Shown here: positions 26,338 to 34,067 of the stretch, in pieces
How the letters are laid out: every line of letters starts with the position of its first letter
Numbering within the stretch: position 1 is the first letter of the stretch
Made by a program: the position numbers and the translations under genes
Notes under the pieces: model-generated
Told to the model about the DNA's origin: nothing
The model's database searches: none
Seen by the model: only the letters and a program-made list of their open reading frames with translations
NCBI GenBank assembly: GCA_003599455.1
Contig: QZKF01000015.1
Span: forward strand, 1-52,800
DNA from: Comamonadaceae bacterium
GTDB lineage: Bacteria > Pseudomonadota > Gammaproteobacteria > Burkholderiales > Burkholderiaceae_C
Length of the DNA stretch: 52,800 nt
Direction: 5' to 3'

Positions 26338-28009
26338 TCAAGTGATTTCATTCATGAGCTGGTGGCTTCGGTGGATCGTCTTGCTTGGTTTCGCATGCGC
26401 ATCAAATGTGTTTGGCCAGGAGCAATGCGAACGAAATGGCGTGGTGATCGGCTTCTTCAATGGTGTTCAGACGAAAGAGAACGAGGCGCAACGCTCGTTG
26501 CTCCAGCACGTCGCGCCTCTCTATGGCCTCAACACCCCCAACGGAGAGCCCATCACCTACGACCTGTTCTACAACGACACCGACGGGTTCGCGGATTTCG
26601 TGGAGACGTTTGACCAGCGGCTGCAGGAACACGGCGGCCTGCTGGCCGGGCGCTTCGAGCTGTTCTTTTCGGCCACCCGGGGCGAGGGGTCGTGGTGGTC
26701 ATCCCTTACCGAGGCCATCCCGGTTCTTGCGGACTTGCCACAAGCGCTTTTTGACTTGTTTCTCGCCACGCTCGTGCGCGAGCTGACGGCGGACTTTGGC
26801 AACCCCAACATGGCCGAGGTGACCAGTCTCCACCGCGCGCAGATCGATCATTGGGCGAGTCTCGAGAAGAAAATGCTCTTCTTCGCGCACTCGCAGGGCA
26901 ACCTGTTTGTCAACAAGGCGTATGCGCACGCGCTGGGCAGGACCGATGCGAAGTCGGTCAGGGTGGTGCACGTTGCGCCGGCATCGCCAACCTTGTCCGG
27001 CCCCCACACACTGGCTGACAAGGACCTCGTCATCAGCGGTCTGAGGATCGTGGGTGCCGTGGTTCCGAATACCACCGATATCCTGGGCTACCTCAGCCGT
27101 CCGGCGGGCCTCAATGACGAGCGCGATCTGATGGGGCATGGGCTCCTCGAGATCTATCTCAATCCTGCGTTGCCCACGGCCGGGCGCATTCGCGAGCACG
27201 TGTTGACGGCGCTGCGGGAGCTGGAATCGCCGCCGCGCCAGCCGATGCCGCCATTCCCCGATTTCGTGGCCACCCCGTGGCAAGGCGGGGATGCTCCCGT
27301 GGTGGTGCGCACGCCAGACGACGTGTCGCATGAGCTGGAAAAAATCGTCGATCAAAGCAGCCGTCCCACGGCGTTCGTCAGCGCCGGGGAAGGGTACTGG
27401 TCCCATGAACCGGGGGTGATGCCTGAAGTGCCCGCGAGTGGCTGGAGCCGAAAGCTCTTTCATGGCAAGGGCATGGGGGGCTCTCTGCAGTGCCTGTGGG
27501 GGGAACACCGCGTGGAGGGATGGACGAGTCCGCAGCCGACCTTCGAGTGCGTTCTGGACAGGGTGCCACTGGGATACGGGTCATACGGTGCGGCGGTGCC
27601 TGAAGAACTGGCTGCGTATGGAGACGCCCCGAAGGGCACGGTCGTGCGTCTGAACACCATGACCTATCCGGGCCATCGCCTGGAGGTGTCTGCCGCCCAT
27701 ACGCCCGGGGCTTCGGTCGACTTCATGTCGGGGGCGATACTGCGCGGATTCCATGGCCTGCAAGGTGAGCGCGTGTGGAGCGAGCCCTACACGGTCAAGC
27801 CCAGCGCGCTGTTGAACCAGGGGGCCTACGAAGCGTGGCTCCTGGCACAGCGCTCTCACGCGACCGGGGAGTTTCGTCGCTATGAGCGGTATCTGGAGCA
27901 GCGGGAAGAATACGAGCAGAGAAGACACCTTTGCCCGCCGCCGCCACCTCCTCCCCCACCCGATCCGGAGGTTTGTGTGCCGACGGAGCAGATCGTCTGT
28001 CCCTCGTGA
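26330..28009 (+). CDS. Secreted alpha/beta-hydrolase-like protein B2 with proline-rich tail
   Basis: 559-aa exported protein of unrecognised family. A signal peptide (about 1–29) precedes a conserved N-terminal domain with GVVIGFFNGVQT and ITYDLFYNDTDGFADF. The nucleophile elbow is FFAHSQGNLF (Ser188), an Ala variant of G-x-S-x-G; Asp230 or Asp232 and His270 (LMGHGLLEIY) are plausible triad partners. The C-terminal half is of unknown type and ends in nine consecutive Pro and two Cys-containing short segments. Lipase or esterase activity is inferred, not shown. The start is GTG, overlapping lipoprotein A2. GC is lower than in surrounding genes. Confidence 0.75.
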   Translation: MTDQVISFMSWWLRWIVLLGFACASNVFGQEQCERNGVVIGFFNGVQTKENEAQRSLLQHVAPLYGLNTPNGEPITYDLFYNDTDGFADFVETFDQRLQEHGGLLAGRFELFFSATRGEGSWWSSLTEAIPVLADLPQALFDLFLATLVRELTADFGNPNMAEVTSLHRAQIDHWASLEKKMLFFAHSQGNLFVNKAYAHALGRTDAKSVRVVHVAPASPTLSGPHTLADKDLVISGLRIVGAVVPNTTDILGYLSRPAGLNDERDLMGHGLLEIYLNPALPTAGRIREHVLTALRELESPPRQPMPPFPDFVATPWQGGDAPVVVRTPDDVSHELEKIVDQSSRPTAFVSAGEGYWSHEPGVMPEVPASGWSRKLFHGKGMGGSLQCLWGEHRVEGWTSPQPTFECVLDRVPLGYGSYGAAVPEELAAYGDAPKGTVVRLNTMTYPGHRLEVSAAHTPGASVDFMSGAILRGFHGLQGERVWSEPYTVKPSALLNQGAYEAWLLAQRSHATGEFRRYERYLEQREEYEQRRHLCPPPPPPPPPDPEVCVPTEQIVCPS

Positions 28010-28040
28010 GTCGGATGTGCCGTCGAGGCTGGCAGGCTGG

Positions 28041-28514
28041 CTACAGCGGCAGCTGCGAGCTGTTCTTCACCTCTTCCATCACCGCGTAGGTGCGCGTCTC
28101 GCGCACGCCGGGCAGCTGCCACAGCACGCTGCCGGCGAAGTCGCGGTAGGCGGCCATGTCGGCCATGCGGGTCTTGAGCAGGTAGTCGAAACCACCGGCG
28201 ACCATGTGGCATTCCATGATCTCGTCGCGCACCTGCACCGCGGCCTTGAACTCGTTGAACACGTTGGGCGTGGTGCGGTCGAGCAGCACCTCCACGAACA
28301 CCATCATCCCGCGCCCGAGCTTGAGTGGGTTCAGCCGCGCCTCGTAGCCGAGGATGAAACCGTCGCGCTGCAGGCGCTGGGTGCGCGCCAGCACGGCGGT
28401 GGGTGACAGCGCCACCGCCTCGGCGAGCTTGAGGTTGGTGATGCGGCCGTCGGCCTGCAGCAGCTTGAGGATCTTGAGGTCGATGCGGTCGGGTTCGACA
28501 GGGTGGGCTTCCAT
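28041..28514 (-). CDS. Lrp/AsnC family transcriptional regulator, likely PutR-type
   Basis: 157-aa regulator: N-terminal winged helix-turn-helix (LDLKILKLLQADGRITNLKLAEAV and LSPTAVLARTQRLQRDGFI, about 10–60) followed by a RAM ligand-binding domain (about 75–150, with the GGFDYLLKTRMADMAAYRDF motif). It is divergent from putA with 104 bases between starts. Lrp-type regulators beside proline dehydrogenase genes usually activate them in response to proline (known for PutR and BkdR-like proteins), so that is the likely role. Confidence 0.92.
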   Translation of the reverse strand: MEAHPVEPDRIDLKILKLLQADGRITNLKLAEAVALSPTAVLARTQRLQRDGFILGYEARLNPLKLGRGMMVFVEVLLDRTTPNVFNEFKAAVQVRDEIMECHMVAGGFDYLLKTRMADMAAYRDFAGSVLWQLPGVRETRTYAVMEEVKNSSQLPL

Positions 28515-28618
28515 GACCGTGGATTATCCAGTTCAAAGAAGAATTTTGGTGAAAAGTTCAGCGTCGATGGCGGGAACATGCGCAGATTCACAAATCAACG
28601 CCTGTTCTGGAGTCCTTC
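28515..28618. promoter_or_regulatory. Divergent regulatory region between Lrp regulator and putA
   Basis: 104 bases, clearly more AT-rich than surroundings (GAAGAATTTTGGTGAAAAG at about 28539–28557, CAGATTCACAAATCAAC further on). Lrp-family proteins bind AT-rich imperfect palindromes, so the regulator probably binds here and controls both genes. Individual sites and start points are not resolved. Confidence 0.5.
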
Positions 28619-31594
28619 ATGCCGCGCACCACCGACCGCCTGCCCTTCCCCTACCGCCCCGAAGCCGGGGTGCTGGCCCAGCGCCTGGCCGCGCTGCAGG
28701 GCGCGCTCGACTGGGCCGCGGCCGCTCACGACGCCGCCCCCTGGGTGCGCGCGGTGCGCGAGAACCCGCCGCCATTCTGGGCCATGGAAAGCCTGCTCAA
28801 GGAATACCCGATCTCCAGCGCCGAAGGCCTGGCCCTGATGCGGCTGGCGGAAGCGCTGCTGCGCGTGCCCGACGCCGAGACCGCGATCGCGCTCACCGCC
28901 GACCAGCTTGGCCGCGCGGATTTTGACGGGGCGGCCGACTCGACACTGGCGCGCCTGTCGTCCACCGCGATCGCCATGTCCAAGCACTTCCTGCCCCAGG
29001 CTGGCAGCGAGCCGGGCCTGATGTCCAAGCTCGGCGCGCGCACGGTGGTGGCCGCCACGTTGCGCGCGGTGCAGTTGCTGGGCCGCCAGTTCGTGCTCGG
29101 GCAGACCATCGAAGAGGGCATGAAGGAAGCCGCGGCGGCCCGCAAGCGCCAGGCCAACCTGGGCTTCAGCTTCGACATGCTGGGCGAGGGCGCACGCACC
29201 GACGCCGACGCGCTGCGCTACCTCGCGAGTTACCAGAATGCGATCTCGGCCATCGCGCGCAGCGCCGACCCGGCGCGCCACCCGAGCCGCAACGACGGCA
29301 TCTCGATCAAGCTCAGCGCTTTGCACCCGCGCTATGAAGATGCGCAACACGATCGCGTGATGCGCGAGCTCGTGCCCCGCGTGTGGCTGCTGTGCGAGGG
29401 CGCGGTCGCGGCCAACCTGAACCTGACCATCGACGCCGAAGAGGTCGACCGGCTCGAGCTCTCGCTCGAGGTGTTCGAGGCGCTGGCCCGACTCGTGGCG
29501 CAACATTGCCCGCAGTGGCAGGGTTTCGGCCTGGCGCTGCAGGCCTACCAGACGCGCGCCGTCGAGCTGATCGAGCACATCGCCGCGCTCGCCCGCCAGC
29601 ACCGGCTCAAGTTCATGTGCCGCCTGGTCAAGGGCGCGTACTGGGACGCCGAGATCAAGCGCGCGCAGGAGCTCGGCCTGCCGGCCTACCCGGTGTTCAC
29701 GCAGAAGCCGCACACCGACGTGAGCTACCTCGCCTGCGCGCGCGCGCTGCTGGATGCGCCCGATGCCATCTACCCGCAGTTCGCCACGCACAACGCGGGC
29801 ACCATCGCGGCCATCCTGCAGATGGCGACGAGGCAGGGCGCCCCGTTCGAGCTGCAGCGCCTGCACGGCATGGGCGAGGGCATCTACCGCGAGGTGTTGA
29901 AGAACCCGACGGTGGCCTGCCGTGTCTACGCACCGGTGGGCGCGCACCGCGACCTGCTGGCCTACCTGGTGCGCCGCCTGCTGGAGAACGGCGCCAACTC
30001 CTCCTTCGTGCACCAGCTCGCTGATGAATCGGTGGGCATGGACGAGCTGCTGCTCTCGCCATTGGAGCAGTCACGTCCACAAGCCATTCCCGCCACGCTG
30101 CCCCTGCCGCCCGCGCTGTATGGCCCGGCGCGTCCGAACAGCCTGGGGCTGGACCTGACCGTGATCGCGCACCGCGAGCCGCTGCTGGCCGCGCACGCCG
30201 CGCTGACGGTGCCCACCGTGCCCGAAGCCAGTGCCGCCGATGCGCAGGCGGCGGTGGTGAAAGCCGTGCAGGCCTTCGCCGGCTGGAACCACACGCCGGT
30301 GGCCGAGCGCGCCGCCACGCTGCGCCGCGCGGCCGACGCGATGCAGCAGCAGATGCCGCGCCTGTGTGCCCTGCTGGTGAAGGAAGCGCACAAGGGCTGG
30401 AACGACGCGGTGTCCGAGGTGCGCGAGGCGATCGATTTCCTGCGCTACTACGCGAACGACGCCGAGCGCGTGATGGCGCCGCAGACGCTGCCCGGCCCCA
30501 CCGGCGAGAGCAACACACTGCGCCTGGAAGGCCGCGGCGCCTGGGTCTGCATCAGCCCGTGGAATTTCCCGCTGGCGATCTTCGCGGGCCAGGTGGCCGC
30601 GGCGCTGGCCACGGGCAACACCGTGCTGGCCAAGCCGGCCGAGCAGACGCCGGCTATTGCGCTCGAAGCGGTGAAGCTGCTGCACGCCGCCGGCCTGCCG
30701 GCGGGCGCCCTGCAGCTGCTGCACGGCCCGGGCGAGACGGTGGGCGCTTCGCTGGTGGCGCAGCCCGGCATCGCCGGTGTGGTGTTCACCGGCTCCACCC
30801 AGGTGGCGAAGATCATCCAGCGCGCGCTGGCCGCGAAGGACGGTCCCATCATCCCGCTGATCGCCGAGACCGGCGGCATCAACGCCATGCTGGTGGACAG
30901 CACGGCCCTGCCAGAGCAGGTGGTCGACGCGGTGGTGCAGAGCGCCTTCCGCAGCGCGGGCCAGCGCTGCTCGGCGCTGCGCTTGCTGTGCGTGCACGAG
31001 GCGATCGCCGATGGCGTGATCGAGATGATCGAAGGCGCCGCGAAAGAGCTGGTGGCGGGCGACCCGGGCGATCTGGCCACCGACCTGGGCCCGGTGATCG
31101 ATGCCGAGGCGTTCGAGGGCATCCACCGCCACCTGCAGCGCCTGCACGCCGACGCAAAGCCCCTGCTGGGCAGCCGCCGTGCCACACACGCGCAGCCGCA
31201 TGTGATCGCACCGCAGATGTTCGAGGTGGGCGCCATCGCCGAGGTGACGCAGGAAATCTTCGGCCCGGTGCTGCAGGTGGTGCGCTGGGGTGGCGACCCG
31301 ATGGCCGTGATGCAGCAGATCAACGCGCTGGGCTACGGCCTCACGCTGGGCATCCAGACCCGCATCGACAGCCGCGCGCAGGCGCTGGCGGGCGCCGCGC
31401 GCGTGGGCAATGTCTACGTGAACCGCAACATGATCGGCGCCGTGGTGGGCGTGCAGCCCTTCGGCGGCGAAGGCCTGAGCGGCACCGGCCCCAAGGCGGG
31501 CGGCCCGCACTACCTGCTGCGCTTCTGCGCCGAGCAGACCCTGACCATCAACACCACCGCGGCCGGCGGCAACGTGGCGCTGTTCACGGGTTGA
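28619..31594 (+). CDS. putA: Bifunctional proline dehydrogenase/L-glutamate gamma-semialdehyde dehydrogenase PutA
   Basis: 991-aa enzyme that oxidises proline to glutamate by an FAD-dependent proline dehydrogenase and an NAD-dependent aldehyde dehydrogenase. The PRODH barrel covers about 60–470 (SIKLSALHPRYEDAQ, MCRLVKGAYWDAEIK, YPVFTQKPHTDVSYL). The ALDH domain covers about 490–990 with the general base in LIAETGGIN, the catalytic Cys in SAGQRCSALRL and a C-terminal GEGLSGTGPKAGGPHYL. There is no N-terminal ribbon-helix-helix DNA-binding domain, so it is the short, non-autoregulating class, consistent with a separate divergent regulator. Confidence 0.97.
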   Translation: MPRTTDRLPFPYRPEAGVLAQRLAALQGALDWAAAAHDAAPWVRAVRENPPPFWAMESLLKEYPISSAEGLALMRLAEALLRVPDAETAIALTADQLGRADFDGAADSTLARLSSTAIAMSKHFLPQAGSEPGLMSKLGARTVVAATLRAVQLLGRQFVLGQTIEEGMKEAAAARKRQANLGFSFDMLGEGARTDADALRYLASYQNAISAIARSADPARHPSRNDGISIKLSALHPRYEDAQHDRVMRELVPRVWLLCEGAVAANLNLTIDAEEVDRLELSLEVFEALARLVAQHCPQWQGFGLALQAYQTRAVELIEHIAALARQHRLKFMCRLVKGAYWDAEIKRAQELGLPAYPVFTQKPHTDVSYLACARALLDAPDAIYPQFATHNAGTIAAILQMATRQGAPFELQRLHGMGEGIYREVLKNPTVACRVYAPVGAHRDLLAYLVRRLLENGANSSFVHQLADESVGMDELLLSPLEQSRPQAIPATLPLPPALYGPARPNSLGLDLTVIAHREPLLAAHAALTVPTVPEASAADAQAAVVKAVQAFAGWNHTPVAERAATLRRAADAMQQQMPRLCALLVKEAHKGWNDAVSEVREAIDFLRYYANDAERVMAPQTLPGPTGESNTLRLEGRGAWVCISPWNFPLAIFAGQVAAALATGNTVLAKPAEQTPAIALEAVKLLHAAGLPAGALQLLHGPGETVGASLVAQPGIAGVVFTGSTQVAKIIQRALAAKDGPIIPLIAETGGINAMLVDSTALPEQVVDAVVQSAFRSAGQRCSALRLLCVHEAIADGVIEMIEGAAKELVAGDPGDLATDLGPVIDAEAFEGIHRHLQRLHADAKPLLGSRRATHAQPHVIAPQMFEVGAIAEVTQEIFGPVLQVVRWGGDPMAVMQQINALGYGLTLGIQTRIDSRAQALAGAARVGNVYVNRNMIGAVVGVQPFGGEGLSGTGPKAGGPHYLLRFCAEQTLTINTTAAGGNVALFTG

Positions 31595-31617
31595 GAAGCG
31601 GTACTTTCCGCTGCGCC

Positions 31618-31640
31618 GCGGGTGCGATACTGGCACCCGC
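31618..31640 (+). promoter_or_regulatory. Perfect hairpin abutting the start codon of the cupin-like gene
   Basis: GCGGGTGC and GCACCCGC form an 8-bp perfect stem around GATACTG, and the ATG follows at 31641 without a gap. The loop includes GATACT, a possible -10 hexamer that would give a leaderless message. No Shine–Dalgarno is visible. The palindrome could instead be an operator. Confidence 0.45.
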
Positions 31641-32702
31641 ATGAGCCCGCCCGACATCCCCGCCGCGCCCCGACCGCTTGCCACCGACAGCGGCTTTCGT
31701 CCGCTGGACGCCGGCTGGCGGCAGTGGATCGCCGAGAACCGCCTGCGCCACTGCACGCCCGAGTCCATGCTGGTCACGATGACGCAGGCCGGACTGGACC
31801 CCGCCGAGTGCGAGCCCGCGATCCGGGCGATGGAGAGCGACCCGGCTTTCCTCGCGGCGCGCAAGTTCCAGCAGCTGCAGGCCAAGCTCGAATCGGTGGT
31901 GGCCAACCAGCAGAAGCTGCTGGAGCTGAATCCGCAATACGGCCAGGTGGAAAAGCGCGGTGGCGTATCGCTGAACGAGTTCTTCGAGAAGTACGTGGTC
32001 GGAAGCCGCCCGCTGGTGCTGACCGACGTGGCGCGCGACTGGCCGGCGCTGCGGCGCTGGTCGCCACAAGACCTGCGCGAGCGCTTCGGTCACCTCGATG
32101 TGGAGATCCAGGCCGAGCGCAGCGCCGACCCGAACTACGAGGTCAACAAGCTCGACCACAAGCGCTGCGTGCGCCTGTCGGACTTCGTCGACCTGGTGCT
32201 GGCCGGTGGTGCCACCAACGACTACTACCTCACCGCCAACAACGAGATGCTGGCACGGCCCGAGTTCGCGCCCATCCTGGCCGACATCGGCAGCCTGCCC
32301 GCATTCTGCGACCGATCACAGCTCGCGCAGCGGGCCTCGTTCTGGTTCGGCCCGGCAGGCACCGTCACCCCGCTGCACCACGACACGCTCATGCTCTGCC
32401 ACACGCAGATCGTGGGACGCAAGCGCTGGCGCTTCATCTCGCCGCTGCAGACGCCGCTGCTCTACAACCACTTCGACGTCTACAGCCCGGTCGACCTCGA
32501 CCGGCCGGACCTGAACCGCTACCCGCTGTTCAGCCAGGCCACGGTGCTCGAGGTGGTGGTGGAGCCGGGCGAGACCGTGTTCCTGCCGCTGGGCTGGTGG
32601 CACCAGGTGACGGCCCTGGACGTGAGCCTGTCGTTCTCGTTCTCCAACCTGGCCGTGCCCAACCACTACAGCTTCAACAACCCGTCAATCACCAACTGGT
32701 AG
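31641..32702 (+). CDS. Cupin-like (JmjC-type) Fe(II)/2-oxoglutarate oxygenase family protein
   Basis: 353-aa cytoplasmic protein. A helical N-terminal region (about 1–115) precedes a cupin_8/JmjC domain with the metal triad in TPLHHDTLML (His-x-Asp) and GWWHQVTAL (distal His). VGSRPLVLTDVARDWPAL and FLPLGWWH are typical of the hydroxylase-type members, which modify proteins or small molecules; the substrate is unknown. It lies 46 bases after putA and 6 bases before the glutamine-synthetase-like gene, so the three may be cotranscribed. Confidence 0.87.
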   Translation: MSPPDIPAAPRPLATDSGFRPLDAGWRQWIAENRLRHCTPESMLVTMTQAGLDPAECEPAIRAMESDPAFLAARKFQQLQAKLESVVANQQKLLELNPQYGQVEKRGGVSLNEFFEKYVVGSRPLVLTDVARDWPALRRWSPQDLRERFGHLDVEIQAERSADPNYEVNKLDHKRCVRLSDFVDLVLAGGATNDYYLTANNEMLARPEFAPILADIGSLPAFCDRSQLAQRASFWFGPAGTVTPLHHDTLMLCHTQIVGRKRWRFISPLQTPLLYNHFDVYSPVDLDRPDLNRYPLFSQATVLEVVVEPGETVFLPLGWWHQVTALDVSLSFSFSNLAVPNHYSFNNPSITNW

Positions 32703-32708
32703 CGCCCC

Positions 32709-34067
32709 ATGGCCGACCTCACCTCCCCCGACGACGCCCAGCGCATCCAGCACTGGCTGGACGAACACCGCATCACCGAAGTCGAATGCCTGATCCCCGA
32801 CATGGCGGGCCAGGCGCGCGGCAAGATCGTGCCGCGCCACAAGTACAACCCGACCGTGGGCCTGCGCCTGCCCGAGGCGGTGCTGGCCATGACCGTGACC
32901 GGCGACTACCCCGAGAAGGACTACACCTCGGTGGCCGACCCGGACATGCTCCTCAAGCCCGACCCGAACACGCTGCGCCCCGTGCCCTGGGCCAAGGAGC
33001 CCACGGCGCAGATCATTCACGACTGCTATGCGTTCGACGGCACGCCGTTCGCGCTGTCGCCGCGCAACGTGCTCAGGCGCGTGCTCAAGCTCTACGCCGA
33101 CGAAGGCTGGAAGCCGGTGGTCGCGCCCGAGATGGAGTTCTACCTGGTGCAGGTCGAGCCCGACGAGGACATCCCGCTCAAGCCGCCGGTGGGCCGCACG
33201 CAGCGCACCGAGGCCGGCATGCAGAGCTTCTCGATGGATGCGATCAACGAGTACGACGACATCTTCGACGTGATGTACGACTGGTGCGAGGCCGAGGGCA
33301 TCCAGCTCGACACGCTGATCCACGAGATGGGCACGGCGCAGATGGAGATCAACATCGACCACGGCGACCCGCTGCCGCTGGCCGACCAGGTGTTTTTGTT
33401 CAAGCGAACCATCCGCGAGGTGGCGATCCGTCACCAGATGTACGCCACCTTCATGGCCAAGCCCATGCAGGGCCAGCCCGGCAGCGCCATGCACATCCAC
33501 CAGAGCGTGGTCGGCATCGACGGCGGGCAGAACATCTTCAGCCAGCCCGGTGGTGAACCGTCCGACGCCTTCTTCCACTACATCGGGGGCCTGCAGACCT
33601 ACCTGCCCGCGGCCACGGCGTTCTTCGCGCCCTATGTCAATTCATACCGCCGGCTCTCGCGCTTCACCTCGGCACCGATCAACCTGAGCTGGGGTTACGA
33701 CAACCGCACCTGCGGCCTGCGCGTGCCGCACTCCGGGCCACAGGACCGGCGCGTGGAGAACCGCCTGGCCGGCGTGGACGTGAACCCCTACCTGGCGATC
33801 GCGGCCAGCCTGGCCTGCGGTTACCTGGGCATGAAGCAGGGCCTGAAACCGAACGACCCGCTCACCGGCAGCGCCTACGAACAGCCGCACCAGCTGCCAC
33901 GGCACCTGGACGACGCGATCGAGAAGCTCATGGGTTGTGCGCCGCTGGTGGACCTGTTCGGCGAGCACTTCATCCAGACCTACAGCGCGATCAAGGAAAC
34001 CGAGTACCGCGAATTCTTCGACGTGATCAGTCCGTGGGAGCGCCGCTTCCTGCTGCTGCACGTTTAA
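32709..34067 (+). CDS. Glutamine synthetase family protein (PuuA/GlnA-like ligase)
   Basis: 452-aa ATP-dependent amide ligase of the glutamine synthetase fold. Visible active-site motifs are APEMEFYLVQVEPDEDI, AQMEINIDHGDP, GSAMHIHQSVV (ATP/metal site), NRTCGLRVPHSGPQDRRVENR and DVNPYLAIAASLACG. It resembles gamma-glutamylpolyamine synthetases and other non-canonical members more than housekeeping GlnA: the adenylylation-loop Tyr region is not recognisable. Substrate amine unknown. Its stop overlaps the stop of the convergent GGDEF/EAL gene by 3 bases. Confidence 0.9.
   Translation: MADLTSPDDAQRIQHWLDEHRITEVECLIPDMAGQARGKIVPRHKYNPTVGLRLPEAVLAMTVTGDYPEKDYTSVADPDMLLKPDPNTLRPVPWAKEPTAQIIHDCYAFDGTPFALSPRNVLRRVLKLYADEGWKPVVAPEMEFYLVQVEPDEDIPLKPPVGRTQRTEAGMQSFSMDAINEYDDIFDVMYDWCEAEGIQLDTLIHEMGTAQMEINIDHGDPLPLADQVFLFKRTIREVAIRHQMYATFMAKPMQGQPGSAMHIHQSVVGIDGGQNIFSQPGGEPSDAFFHYIGGLQTYLPAATAFFAPYVNSYRRLSRFTSAPINLSWGYDNRTCGLRVPHSGPQDRRVENRLAGVDVNPYLAIAASLACGYLGMKQGLKPNDPLTGSAYEQPHQLPRHLDDAIEKLMGCAPLVDLFGEHFIQTYSAIKETEYREFFDVISPWERRFLLLHV

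Noticed and set aside
27940..27965. Proline codon run as a frameshift or assembly artefact
   Set aside because: The frame continues cleanly to a stop after two Cys-containing segments, and proline-rich tails are common in exported proteins.
28010..28040. Terminator between the hydrolase and the Lrp regulator
   Set aside because: The 31-base gap has no convincing stem followed by a T-run.
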